Shown: in pieces, positions 24,301 through 34,620 of the stretch | Numbering within the stretch: the stretch's first letter is position 1 | Layout of the letters: every line of letters begins with the position of its first letter | From: Ananas comosus | Lineage: Eukaryota > Streptophyta > Magnoliopsida > Poales > Bromeliaceae | Assembly (NCBI RefSeq): GCF_001540865.1 | Contig: NW_017893367.1 | Coordinates: forward strand, 7,321-71,320 | DNA: 64,000 nt | Direction: 5' to 3' | Position numbers and translations under genes: made by a program | The notes under the pieces: model-generated | Databases searched by the model: none | What the model saw: only the letters and a program-made list of their open reading frames with translations | Told to the model about the DNA's origin: nothing

Positions 24301-26310
24301 AAGAGCTTTTTGATAGTTGCATATTGCATTTCGTGAGGCATGTTATCTGTTAGTTGCATATTAACATTTTGATATATATCTATAGATGTTTTTGGACTAA
24401 CATGATTGCAGTGCCTCCTTGGACCTTTTGGTCGAGCTTTTCCCTTGGGTGGCCGTACCCACTGGGAACTATATTTATATAGTTCTCACCCCCGTGTTGC
24501 TTTTGGGGGTACAGGTTCGCACGTGAGCGGCGCGGCGGCGCGAGGAAAGGGCGTAGCTCCATAGATAGCGCCCTACCCAGAGACCAGAGCTAGCAGTACC
24601 CCGTCGACGTGGCTAGGGGTATAGAAAATGAAAAGAAACAATGTATCAATTTGTAAATAAATTTGTAATAACTAGATTGCATTTGGATAAAAAAAAGAGA
24701 ATGTATAAAGAACTGTGATGTAAAAATCTGTGAATGTGAATGCGTGTAATAACATAGGATGTGTTTATGTTGTTTGATACCTTCCATTATGCAATCTTGA
24801 TTGATATCAGTTCCTGGTTGGAACATTCGTATTGTATTGATTGCGATGCCTTGAACGTACAGGGGAGACTCTGTCCGCAGTACAGGGGAAACCTTGTCCG
24901 TTCGGCGCTGTCGGCGCCGCGACCTCAGCCAAATAGGCGGGTGGTCGCGGGCTGTGACACCCGAGGCCGCTGAGGTGGCTGATGCAGAAGAAGTGGAGAC
25001 CTCTGCTACCTCCGGGTCCAGTGAGGTACGAGAGTTGCGGGATCAGCTCGCAGTGTTGACGGATCTAGTGACACAGCAGGCTGCGGCAGTGCGACAGCAG
25101 ATGGATGTCTCGTGTCGACAGGAGGACAGAATGAAAAGGTTAGAGGATTTACTACTGCGGCAGACGACCGACAGAGAGATTCCTAATCCTATACCTACAG
25201 TACCAGACAGGGACGCGACGGTGAGAGCACAGTCACCAGTACCAGATACACCCCCAGTAGCTCCGAGGGTAGAGCTAGACAGGAGACAGTAGTTCCACCG
25301 CCGGTACCTGCGACAGGGACAGTGTTGCCAGAGATGGTGGGGATTGAGGAGCGAGAGCGGATGATGGAACGACTGATGAATTCCGCCATTGCAACCCTCG
25401 TATCTTTGACGGGGAAAAAGCAGATCATTGGTTGGTTGAGAAATGGTTGATGCATATGGAAAAGTTATTTTATGATACTTTCGTTGAGGAGCGATACCGG
25501 GTTTTGTTCGCGACACACCATCTTGACGGCGAGGCTTACAGGTGGTGGGTGGATATCCGTGAGGATCCCCGTGTTGATTTGTCCGTTATCACTTAGACGA
25601 GGTTCAAGGAATTACTGTTAACTACCTATTTTCCTCAGAGTGTAAAGAGACAAATGGAAAAAGATTTGAGAAACTTGAGACAGGGGGACAGGATAGTGGC
25701 TGAGTACGAGCGAGAGTTCTCCCTATTGCTACATTGTGTTCCTTTTGTGGTTAGAGATGATGAGGACAAAGCTCGGATTTTTGAGGTAGGTTTGCGGCCT
25801 GCGATCTTCAGATTGGTCCAGGCGTCAAACCTTTCCACTTACAGGGAAGTAGTGACCAGGCTTTGATTGTGGAAAAAGGGGGCGGAGATTATGAAAGAAA
25901 GAGACATTGTGGATCAAAGTAAGGGAAAGAGGCCAGCAGCTGAGAGCAGTGGTCAGCAATCTTTCAGGAGACCACCAAAGTACCCGAGAGGCCAATCGGG
26001 CCAGTCGAGGTTCTTCAGCACCTCGTGGAGCACCCAAGCGTCGTCGACAGCCACGTTGTGTCATTTGTGGTGGGCCTCACTTTCCACCACAGTGTCCACA
26101 ACGTGGGGGCAAGTGCTTCCTTTGTGGTCAGGAGGGCCACTTTCGCTCAGAGTGCCCGAGAGGTTCTTTACCTGCACCCTCATCAGCATCAGCACCTGCA
26201 TCTTCAGCTCCGAGCCAGGGGACCCCGTCAACACCTTCGCAGTACAGACGACCATCGGGACAGCGGCAGTCTGAGAGTCCTCGGCAGGGTTCGAGTGGGC
26301 GTATGTATGC
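21398..26310 (+). pseudogene. Ty3 gag, split by a solo LTR
   Basis: The likely start is ATG at 21398 (MPMTRSRTP). Removing the solo LTR 21427-24959 and one copy of its CCCGA duplication restores the frame across the junction into 'EAAEVADAEEVETS'. The capsid-type domain lies around 25390-25860 ('HHLDGEAYRWWVDI', 'YFPQSVKRQMEKDLRNL', 'EYEREFSLLLHCVPF'). Two zinc knuckles follow at about 26050-26165, the second canonical (CX2CX4HX4C). A few frame changes and stops (for example TAG near 25594, TGA near 25864) make it a pseudogene. The protein would form the particle and bind the element RNA. Confidence 0.85.
21427..24959 (+). mobile_element. Solo LTR (3.5 kb) inserted in gag
   Basis: It begins TGTAACATACCGAAC and ends CGCGGGCTGTGACA. 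Perfect CCCGA duplications lie at 21422-21426 and 24960-24964, and host gag continues on both sides. It is the same family as the minus-strand LTR at 5053-8055. A donor-like GAGGTAAGC lies near 22213. Many short CCTAGTGT and ACCTAGG repeats lie at 23200-23650. The conserved hairpin is at 24464-24487, with a CAG acceptor-like site at 24512-24514. There is no internal coding region, so this is a solo LTR rather than a full element. Confidence 0.93.
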
Positions 26311-26981
26311 CGCCCAGACTGAGGAGGCCGCAGCAGCAGAGGAGGTCGTAGCAGGTATCATTGTGCTTTATGATATTCGTGTTCGTGCATTATTTGATAC
26401 TGGTGCTTCGTATTCTTTTATTGATCGGCAGTTCGCCGAGTTGCATAGAATTCAGGTAGTACCTACCTTGCATCCGAGACGAGTGACCGTGCCCGACCAT
26501 ACCCTAGATGTTCATGAGTTTTGCCCTCGCTGCCCCGTTAGGGTAGGCGACTGGATTATGCCAGTGGATCTTTTGGCACTACACAAACTTGGTGAGTTTG
26601 ATGTAGTATTGGGTATGGATTGGTTGACACAATACTATGCCACTGTTGATTGCACGAACAGAACGGTAACCTTTAGGGAACCAGGTCAGCAAGAGTTTGT
26701 TTATAAAGGGTGTCAAAGTTCATTGTTCGCAATGACTATTAGCTCTTCGCGAGCACGACAGTTGATTCGGAGAGGTTGTGTAGCCTATTTGGCTAGTATT
26801 TCTGTAAGTGATGGTGAAGCCATCAAGATTGATGATATTCCAGTCGTGCGGGAGTTCGGAGATGTGTTTCCAGCGGAGTTGCCGGGTATGCCACCTGATA
26901 GGGAAGTTGAGTTTGTGATTGATCTTGTCCCTGGGACAACTCCTATCTCGAAAGCACCCTATAGGATGGCACCCGCTGAAT
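26311..26981 (+). pseudogene. Ty3 protease and start of reverse transcriptase
   Basis: The frame that follows the zinc knuckles stays open and shows protease 'ALFDTGASYSFIDRQFAEL' (26385-26440), 'FDVVLGMDWLTQYYATVDC' and the RT entry 'FPAELPGMPPDREVEFVIDL' then 'YRMAPAE'. It is cut at the N at 26982, after which unrelated GC-rich sequence starts. RT, RNase H and integrase are therefore missing from the assembled sequence. Whether they are absent from the genome cannot be told. Confidence 0.88.
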
Positions 26982-26982
26982 N

Positions 26983-28200
26983 TCGGGAGCGTCGGCGGCG
27001 GGTTTCTGGAGGCCGGAGGGAAGGAGGAAGGCGGCGGGCGACAGCGGCGGCGGCCCGCGGCTCGGGCGCTGCCGCTCGAGCTAGGCTCGGTTTGCAGACC
27101 TGGGCGGCGCCCCAGGTTCAGGGCGGCCGCGGCGATCCGAAGGGCGGCGGCGACCGGCCGGGGAGGGTCGCCAGGCTCCGTGGACGGCGGCGGGAGCGAT
27201 CCTCCTTAGCTCGGGTCCATGATGATGGAGAGGAAAGTGGAAACAAGAGAGGGAGAGGAAGGAAAAGAGGCTGAGGTGGTGGTGGTTGGCCGGAGATCAG
27301 TTGGCGGCGGTCAGGGGGCGCGCGGCGCACACAAAGGAGGGAGGAAAGGCGGCTGGGCTCGGTTTAGAAGAACTAGGGCAGGGGAGCAGGGTGAAGGTGG
27401 CTAGGGGCGCAGGGAGAACTAGGGTTAGGGTTACAAAGTATAAAGCCCTAGAATACCTTATATACATAAGGCATTAATCGCGCGAAAGTCCCTCCAAANA
27501 AGCCCTAGAATACCTTATATACATAAGGCATTAATCGCGCGAAAGTCCCTCCAAACTCGGTATTTTAATCCGAGTCCCTCACAGCACGTGCAAAACGCGC
27601 TAAAACACCTCCACCTGCAATATCACGCAAAACGGTACATAAAATATCGCGACTTTTGCGAAATTATCGTTTTGCCACTACCGACCTCTCCTCGATCAAC
27701 GCGCAATCTCTGCAGATCCGTCCGTCATATTTGCGAACGGATTGCACCAGTGTGATTAGCACCTCGGAGACAACAAAGCTACGATTTCGATTCACCTCGA
27801 ACGACCACGGATTCACGACAAAATCCAATCTTTCATTCCAATAGAAGGAATAACACATAAATACATATAAAACATGTATTTTTTTTGGATTTTCTCGAAA
27901 TTCGTGCGTCAAACTCAAAATCCATCAGCGCCATTAGTTCCAGAATAGCTGAACCGGTCGAAACGAGCTATTGGACTGCTATGAACGGAGTCCGATACGC
28001 ACCAGAAGCCAACTCTACTCCATGGCTTCTCCAGAAAACCGGAGTTACTATTCACTTAAGTGAAAACTAAAAAATCGCGTATCTTCTCTATTTTAGCTCA
28101 GTTTCTTCTGAAACTTGATGAGTGCTTATGTAATTAAATTACACACAAAAACATCATCAACTGAGAGTTTAGTTACACTGCAAAAATCTCAGTCCTTACA
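26983..28200 (-). repeat. Minus-strand LTR of another Ty3-like family (partial)
   Basis: On the minus strand it starts TGTAAGGACTGAG at 28200, directly beside the resumed 3' LTR. An AT-rich upstream part leads to a TATA-like CTTTATACTTTG (about 27440) followed by CCCTAACCCTAG and a GC-rich leader down to 26983. A 55-bp block (27444-27498) is repeated at 27501-27555 around the N at 27499, which looks like unmerged contig ends. The 3' end of the LTR is not present. ORFs in the GC-rich part are compositional and not called. Confidence 0.55.
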
Positions 28201-29709
28201 TAAGGACTCTTGGAGGTTACGTTTGAGGTACTATTGTAACCCAAACCAAGGATTCAAATTACTACTTTACTCTAATTAAGAGTTTTGCCGAAATTGGATT
28301 CTTAAGTAATCATTTCGACATGGTTTTGATGCTTTATTTTCAGCAGGGCTGAAGTCTAGTAGAGCTGACTTTCGAGACGTCGTTGAACTGATTTGAGCCT
28401 AGTAATAGGTGGCTTTGACCTAACTAGAGCAAGTGAAGCTCCCCTATGTTCTATATGTTACGATATAATTAATATAGTCGTGCGTTAGTGTCACTATGTG
28501 GCTGCCAGAGGATCGGGAAATCTTTGCTAAAACGTTTGACATATTGGAACTAGAACCTTTATGAAGTAGCGAGAACTCATGCATATTTGCATTTATGCTC
28601 ATGCTTATGTTAGTTTAGTTGAGTAACTAATGCCATATATGAAGTAGCATTACTTTCATGCGCTTATTAATCTTGTGGATGCTAGCTATTGACATTGTTA
28701 TTATATTGAGAATTCCGATCAATCGATCGAGAGTAAAACATAGCATACTATGCCATGATGTTGAGATATATTGGACTATGGATTTTGCTTGCTTGCCATT
28801 GTGCTCATTCGCACATTCTTGTGAGGGTAGCTCCCTATAAGCCAACACTCCGGAGTTGGCCTATGCGACAGTTGCTCGCCCGTGCGGGATTAGGTGCCGA
28901 AGTGGATTGCCGTGGGGAGTGTATACTACCACGGGGCCATTAGACGCGGCACAAGCTAGACTACCTGGGGTAGGTCCTGTTAAATGAAAAGAAAAACTCT
29001 AAATGAGATTTAGTACTAAATGACATTTGACAGTAATGAATGCTTACCAGTTACAGTAGATATTTACACATTTGTGCTTATGATCATGTTATATTCATTA
29101 CTGCAGAAATTACAATTACATGTTGATTACATGTTCATTACCTGTTAGCATTGCATATATATATACCATGCAATTATTGCTTCTACTTTCATTTAGTACA
29201 TCATGAGCCTAGTGGTGTAATTCGCCGAGGCTGGCGGCTTACCCACTGGGAACTATTGTTAATAGTTCTCACGCCTTTTTTATTGTTGTTTTTACAGAGC
29301 CATCTACAGGAGAGGCTAGGGACCGTGGCAAGGGAGTCGCGTCTTGCTAGACATTGCTAGGAGCGTGCTAGTCGATCACCTTGCTACTCGGGCTACGGCC
29401 GAGGGTGATGTCCAGTATATAGAGAGACTACTATTGTATCTTCTTTTGTATACCCCATGATGTATATGTATTTTTTGGACAGTCACTTTAGTTATGATAC
29501 TTTCTCTTTTAGTCGAGATTTTGGATTGTACACTCTTTGTTCTTTTGCGGATAGTATATCGACTTGTACTTTGCTCTGATATCAGGATAGGATTTTCTAT
29601 GTTTTTTCTTCCTATCGACTTGTGTTCTTGTAGACGCCTTATATACTGCAGGTGTATGGCGGGTCTGTGCACGTACCGGATATGCTTCCGCTGGTACCCG
29701 GGCGTGACA
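28201..29709 (+). repeat. 3' LTR of the second chromovirus, 5' part missing
   Basis: This copy matches 19549-21056 at about 98% by eye and ends GCGTGACA, followed by the TGAAT duplication. The first ~1.16 kb of the LTR is missing because the inserted minus-strand LTR and the assembly gaps lie there. Conserved hairpins are at 28816-28841 and 29248-29270. Confidence 0.9.
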
Positions 29710-29714
29710 TGAAT

Positions 29715-30011
29715 ACTTCCTGAATGAATCAAAAAAATAGATCAGGTAACATGCTTATGCCTCCAAAAGGCACTAAGCAAAATATAAGGCATGGTTGCAC
29801 CCAAAAAAGGCAATGCATACGATGATATCTATGTGCAACATATAGAGTAAAGATGCACATCTATAATTAATGTTCCACACACTTAAGTGAACCTTAAGAA
29901 TGCTTTGTTCTCTGGGATATCGATTATAATCAAAATCTCTTCCTAAATATGTGGAAAATTTGCTCCTTCACCTCATACCTTTCACAATCCTCCACATACT
30001 TATGAATTTTA
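29715..30011. other. Non-coding spacer downstream of laccase
   Basis: About 300 bp between the chromovirus and the laccase stop codon. No gene or repeat is recognised. It would contain the laccase 3' UTR if the gene is transcribed. Confidence 0.5.
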
Positions 30012-31256
30012 TCAAAGATAACTATCCTTCCCTTCACTCTTGTCTTGGTTCCATATGCTCTCTGATCTTGCTACCTCCAAAGATGAACACTGGGGGAAAT
30101 CTGCCGGCGGCGGAGGGAGAGTGGTGTCTGGTGTGGGTCCATTCTCAACCAAGAAAGTTGTAGCCAGCCCCATTGGGAAGTGCAAGTCCATGTGACAATG
30201 CATAAACCACACTCCTGTAACACTAAAAGAAAAATTCACAGTAATAATCCTTGTAATTTTTTTAAGTGTTCTTAGAAAGAAATGCATGCTTGCCTGGATT
30301 ATTTGCAATGAATCGTATCACTGCCCATCCACCTGTCGGAATGGCTATTGTGTTCCTTACTTGCGGATCGACGAGGTTGTAGCTATTCCTCGCCGTTTGC
30401 TCATTGTAATTTCCAAAGCCCTGTGCCAACACGAAGAAGTTGAACCCATGAATGTGCATAGGGTGATTTTGTGTCGCCACTATCGCAGTACTCTGCAACA
30501 CAATTTCCACTGTGGAGTTGTACTTTAATTTCTTAACCATCGTGCCAATTGCTGTTATCTCCAGTGACTCCTCTATGGTGCCGTTGTGCAATGATGCATT
30601 AGTAAAATCGAAGAACAGCGGCGGCTTATTTGGGAAGTCTGTTGTGAATACACCTTGTATACCCTTAAAGTGTGCCTCCAACATTGACATCTTTGTCGGC
30701 AACCGGAATAAGACATTGTTCATGCTTGCAACGATCATACGATCAGTAAGTTCACACCATTGTTCACCTCCTTTGCAAAGGGAGCCTAAGCCAAAGGAGA
30801 CAAACATGCACTCGTCAACATGGAGAGGGACGGTAGGCTGCCCCGGCAAGAGGAGGCTGGTTAAGCTGGTGTAGAAACGGTGGGCAGTGGGCGTGTCATG
30901 TAATGGGGGCAAAAGTGGCACCATGGGACTCGACGACAGTGATGCAGATTTGTACTGAAGTATACCCCTTGTAGTGGTGTTCTTGAAGTATGACGGCTGA
31001 GGATTTTCGGATGCATACGGGTGAGCAACCATATAGTAGCGAGCAGGCGTAGAATCCGCGACCATGATGGCATCGACAGTTTGGCCCGGTGCGATGACGA
31101 TCACATCTGTTTTGTAGGGCTTAGTGTAAGTTGCATCCACACTGACCACTGTGAAATTGTGGCTAGCCACCTTGTAGAAGAACTGGTTATCGAGAGCAGC
31201 ATTAATGATGCGGAGCAAATAAGTCTTTCCGTATTCAACTTCCAGCATATAGTTCT
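30012..31256 (-). CDS. Laccase, C-terminal two exons (5' part absent)
   Basis: Laccases are secreted multicopper oxidases that oxidise phenols and reduce O2 to water; in plants several act in lignin formation in the cell wall. Exon 30294-31256 carries '[18 protein letters not shown]', '[16 protein letters not shown]' and the copper motif HPMHIHG. Exon 30012-30214 carries the second copper motif [12 protein letters not shown] and the typical end '[11 protein letters not shown]'. The 79-nt intron 30215-30293 is GC-AG (CAG|GCAAGC...TTACAG|GAG) and joins 'NNPG' to 'VWFMHCH'. The 5' exon border at 31256 fits TTGTAG. About 388 residues are present; plant laccases are about 560-580, so the N-terminal part with the other two copper motifs is missing. 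The protein runs some 20 residues past the usual terminal Cys. No internal stop is seen. It is either a 3' fragment or a gene with a very large upstream intron. Confidence 0.88.
30215..30293 (-). other. Laccase intron with GC-AG ends
   Basis: The minus-strand donor CAG|GCAAGC and acceptor TTTTAGTGTTACAG|GA are the only pair that joins the conserved NNPG and VWFMHCH parts in frame. GC-AG introns are a known minor class in plants. Confidence 0.8.
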
Positions 31257-31953
31257 CTACAATGCAATACAACAGTATAGTTATTAATTTGTTAATAAAG
31301 AAAATTTAGAGTGAACTTTGAATTAGTATATCAAAAATTCATGTAATAACTTTCTTATAAGCTATGCATTTCAAGTTGAGTACTTGGGACTCCAGATTGT
31401 TGTATTACTAGTAAAATACCCGCATGATGCTGCGGATATAAATATATTTTTATAAAAAAATTTACTTTTTTTAATATTTTTATGTAGTTTTATAAGTCTA
31501 ATTATTAATTAAATAACGTTATATAAAAATAATTCAGTAGTTAAATCTATTTAAATAAAAGTCATTAAAATTGCTATATGCGCAAAGTAAATTTATACAA
31601 TAATTTATTTTATAAAGATTTAAATGAAAAGGATTTGAGATAAATCTATCAAAATAATTTTAAAAAAATTAATAAATAGAAGGAAAATAAAATTATAAAA
31701 GAAATTGTTTAATAAAAGTAATTATATATATACACAGAAATACACTATATTTCTAAAATTTTACTCCTGAAATTTAAATGCTGTATTTTTTTTATATAGC
31801 GATATTTTATGCTATTTAAATTGCATCTATCAGGTTAGATTTTATTACGCGATTTATTATTTAATTATATTATATATAATGAACAATTAATAAAATTAAT
31901 TAATTAATTTCATGGAGTTTAGAGATTTAAAATTTTAAATTTTGAAGTTTAAA
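31257..31953. other. AT-rich non-coding sequence upstream of the laccase exon
   Basis: Very AT-rich, with no open frame of note. The minus-strand 3' splice site at 31257 means at least the first part is intron if the gene is real. It ends with AAGTTTAAA (31945-31953), the left target duplication of the Mutator-like element. Confidence 0.6.
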
Positions 31954-32050
31954 GGCCAATTTGCATAAAAAATCCACTTATTTTGGACTTTTGCAAAATC
32001 AGGTCACCTTTTTCGTTTTTGCAGATTCGGTCCGCTTTTTCAGCAAACTN

Positions 32051-32125
32051 ATAATTTATCTATATAATTTCATATAATCTTAACTGTCTTTATATGAAAT
32101 TATATGGATAAATTATTAGGATTTA
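32051..32125. repeat. AT-rich inverted repeat
   Basis: 'ataatttatctatataatttcatata' is repeated inverted as 'tatgaaattatatggataaattat', giving a long AT hairpin just after the N at 32050. Foldback structure here may be the reason the assembly broke. Confidence 0.7.
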
Positions 32126-32171
32126 AAAGTTGTTAAGATTATATGGGATATAGAAACAGTAAATAAGTGAA

Positions 32172-32330
32172 AAGCGGTGAATGATTTACCGTCTTTAAAA
32201 GAAATGGAAGAAAGAGGTGAACGATTTACCGCCTTTAAAAGAAATGGGAGAAAGCGGTGAACGATTTACCGTCTTTAAAATAAAAGAAATAAGAGAAAAC
32301 GGCGAACGATTTACCGTCTTTATAAGAAAA
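32172..32330. repeat. ~42-bp tandem repeat, four copies
   Basis: Units contain GCGGTGAACGATTTACCGTC followed by a TTTAAAAGAAATGGGAGAA-like spacer and begin near 32174, 32215, 32255 and 32299. Each unit can pair CGGT with ACCG across the AACGATTT loop. Not coding. Confidence 0.8.
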
Positions 32331-32514
32331 TTTTGACGTGGCGCCTACGTGACGAAAGGAGGGTTAGTTTTACAAATAAAATTTTTACATGGTTATTTTG
32401 CCAATTATAATTTTTTAGAGGGTCATTTTATAAAAAAGCCCTCAATTTCCTGATCGGTAGGGTCCATTTGGTTCAACGCAAAATTATAAAAAATAATTTT
32501 CTGCGGAATAAATT

Positions 32515-32650
32515 TTTGGCCAATTTGCATAAAAAATCCACTTATTTTGGACTTTTGCAAAATCAGGTCACCTTTTTCGTTTTTGCAGATTCGGTCCGTT
32601 TTTTCAGCAAACTGACCAAAATACCCTTATTACTTTTTCTCTTTCCTCTT
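32515..32650. repeat. Second copy of the Mutator terminal repeat
   Basis: It is a direct repeat of 31954-32049 (about 97% by eye) that continues further (GACCAAAATACCCTT) and pairs with 36780-36902 in inverted orientation. It may be the left end of a nested element of the same family or the product of a misjoin at the N at 32050. Confidence 0.85.
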
Positions 32651-33007
32651 TCTCTCTCCTCTTCGTTCTCTCGTTCTTTTTTTTTTCCACCGGAAAAAAA
32701 GGCGAAGGCCAGGCGGAGCAATTTTTTTTTCTCTTTTTTTTTTCTTCTTCTTTTTCCTCCTGCTGGAGCACCTTTTTTTTTTTTTCCCCTCTTCTTCTTC
32801 TTCTTCTTTTCTTTTTCTTTTCTTTTCTTTTTCTTTTTCCTCCTCCTCTTCTTCTTCTTCATCCTACAGCAATATTTTCTTCTCTTTTTCTTTTTCTTCT
32901 TCTTTTTCCTCCTGCTGGAGCACCTTTTTTTTTTCCCCTCTTCTTCTTCTTCTTTTCTTTTCTTTTCTTTTTCTTTTTCCTCCTCTTCTTCTTCTTCTTT
33001 ATCCTAC
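32636..33007. repeat. Pyrimidine-rich low-complexity tract
   Basis: Long runs of T and CTT/CTTTT, including a partial duplication of a 'cctcctgctggagcacctttttt' segment (about 32755 and 32909). The long open frame through here (32468-33349) is poly-Phe/Ser/Leu translation of this tract and is not a gene. Confidence 0.9.
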
Positions 33008-33339
33008 AGGAAATTGCTACCTCGCCGCCGTCCGCCGCAGCCCCGGGAGCTCGCCCGCTTCACCCTCGCCGTCAGCGCCGACCGGGCCTGCTCCGCTGTC
33101 GCCCGCCTCGCCGCCATCCCCCCCGATCCGGCTCCGGCTCTGGCCCCGTCCGCGACTGCCCCGAGAATATGGACGACAGCGTCGACCGCCTCCGCGACGC
33201 CGCCGCTGAGCTGGCCCGCAGCGGCGCCGCGGCCACGCCGCCGGCTCCTCATTCTCCCTCTTCGCTGTCGCGCCCTTTACCCACGGGCCTCGTCGATACC
33301 TCGTCAACCGCATCGTCCCTCTGGCCCGGCTCTTCACTG

Positions 33340-33486
33340 CCACCATTAATGGTGCACGATTACACCATTAATGGTGTAACCATTGCACCATTAATGGTGT
33401 AATTACACCATTACAACCATTGCACCATTAATGGTGTAATTACACCATTACACCATTAATGGTGTAATGGTGCACCATTACACCAT
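33340..33486. repeat. Palindromic minisatellite (ACCATTAATGGT core)
   Basis: Reiterated ACACCATTAATGGTGT palindromes separated by ATTACACCATTA-type linkers. Related clusters occur at 33799-33843 and 36206-36333, each beside a copy of the same GC-rich segment (ends near 33345, 33800 and 36206). The repeats can form multiple alternative cruciform or hairpin pairings. Confidence 0.88.
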
Positions 33487-33583
33487 CGCCCGCCGCCGCT
33501 GCTCGCCCGCGCGCCCGCCGCCCGTAGCGCGCGAGCCTGCTTCGCGCTCGCCGTCAGCGTGGGGTGCTCGCGCTCGCCGTCAG

Positions 33584-33745
33584 CATGGGTTGGAGTGCGT
33601 GGTGTGCGTGGGGTGCTCGCGTTGGGCGTGGAAGCGCCTCAACTACGTCGGCGCCTACGGCAGTGAGTCGTGGCCCCTGTCCTCGGCCGCGGAGTTCGCC
33701 CCCATCCCCCGCGCGTGTTGCGCCATACTCGGCGTCTACGCGGAC
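33584..33745 (+). pseudogene. Captured class-3 lipase N-terminal fragment
   Basis: One frame reads 'HGLECVVCVGCSRWAWKR', then 'LNYVGAYGSESWPLSSAAEF' and 'APIPRACCAILGVYAD'. This resembles the N-terminal region (Lipase3_N type) of plant class-3 or diacylglycerol lipases, recalled from family knowledge. It is a 54-residue piece without a start or catalytic domain, ending at the repeated GC-rich segment. It lies between inverted terminal repeats, so capture by the Mutator-like element is the simplest explanation. High GC contrasts with the AT-rich flanks. Confidence 0.6.
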
Positions 33746-33798
33746 GGCCTCGTCGATACCTCGTCAACCGCGTTGTCCCTTTGGCCCGGCTCTTCGCT

Positions 33799-33843
33799 GT
33801 CACCATTAATGGTGCACCATTACACCATTAATGGTGTAACCAA
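33799..33843. repeat. Palindromic minisatellite, second cluster
   Basis: Copies of CACCATTAATGGTG directly follow a second copy of the GGCCTCGTCGATACCTCGTC segment. Confidence 0.85.
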
Positions 33844-34099
33844 AAGGTTTAAAATTTGAACCGGTTAAACGTATTTTTTAGGTGATCAAAACCCGAAAAC
33901 GTTTTGGCCCGTGGAAAAAGCAAAAACGTCTAAGCCAGGTGAAAAAGTCGTTGGACTGGTTTTATGGGAACATGGAAAAAGAGAGAGGAGAAAAAAAAAG
34001 AGAGCAAGAAAAAAAAAAGAAAAGGTCCTCTCACCACTTCCGTCTTTGCGGTGTGGGGGACGGGGCCGCTGCAGCGGGAGCGAGCGAAGACACTGCAGC

Positions 34100-34375
34100 G
34101 GCTGCTGCTCGGACGGAGGGGGCGGAGCCGGAGAGGGAGCTGGAGAGGAGGATGGCACGGAGAGGAGGATGGCACGGAGAGGGAACTGGAGAGGAGGATG
34201 GCCGCTGCTCGGACGGAGGGGGGCGGAGCCGGAGAGGGTATTTATGTTTGAGCTGGAGAGGAGGATGGCACGGAGAGGGAACTGGAGAGGAGGATGGCCG
34301 CTGCTCGGACGGAGGGGGGCGGAGCCGGAGAGGGAGCCGGAGAGGGAGCTGGAGAGGAGGATGGTGCCGTGCGTA
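34100..34375. repeat. Purine-rich minisatellite
   Basis: 'ggagaggaggatggcacgga' and 'gctgctcggacggagggggc' blocks recur in tandem and give a roughly 120-bp higher-order unit present about twice. Open frames on both strands result from this composition and are not called as genes. Confidence 0.8.
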
Positions 34376-34423
34376 TGCAGTGTCGGTGCGTGTGGTGCGT
34401 GAGGTTGGGTGGGTGGTGTCTGT

Positions 34424-34450
34424 AGCAGCTGCTGCTGCTGCTGCTGCTGC
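34424..34450. repeat. (GCT)n microsatellite
   Basis: A short run of CTG/GCT triplets. Confidence 0.85.
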
Positions 34451-34537
34451 TACTACCACCTCTGCTTCTACCTCTTCCCCTTTGCCTCTCCTAGTTTTCG
34501 CGCAACTCGCGCCCGCGCGACGCCGACGAAGAAGAAG

Positions 34538-34610
34538 TAACATTACCACATTACCACGTGGTAATGTGGTAATTACCACATTACCACATTAATGTGGTAA
34601 TTACCACGTT
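34538..34610. repeat. Palindromic cluster of TTACCACATTA/TAATGTGGTAA
   Basis: ATTACCACATTACCACGTGG and its reverse complement alternate up to the N at 34611. The sequence differs from the ACCATTAATGGT clusters but is built in the same way. It probably stopped assembly. Confidence 0.85.
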
Positions 34611-34620
34611 NAGAAAAATA

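Larger units (their letters stand above)
18387..29709 (+). mobile_element. Ty3 chromovirus with nested insertions, pol lost at an assembly gap
   Basis: The element is bounded by perfect 5-bp target duplications TGAAT (18382-18386 and 29710-29714). It has a 5' LTR, a primer site, gag interrupted by a solo LTR, a protease and the start of RT, then an N at 26982 after which the rest of pol is absent. A minus-strand LTR of another family (26983-28200) cuts the 3' LTR, which resumes at 28201. By eye the two LTR copies differ at about 25-30 of 1507 comparable positions (roughly 98% identical), so the insertion is fairly recent. Confidence 0.88.

Noticed and set aside
26983..27404. GC-rich open frames resembling a new gene
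   Set aside because: The region fits the leader of a minus-strand LTR with a TATA-like site upstream; no domain is recognised and an N joins it to the chromovirus frame, producing an artificial fusion ORF.
32468..33349. 293-codon open frame on the plus strand
   Set aside because: It is mainly translation of a T/CTT-rich low-complexity tract and GC-rich captured sequence; there is no conserved domain and it spans a transposon end.
33340..33486. CRISPR-like array
   Set aside because: The units are palindromes with no unique spacers of constant length, and the host is a plant.
33882..34592. Overlapping long open frames on both strands
   Set aside because: They follow a purine-rich minisatellite and palindromic repeats; all frames are open because of composition.
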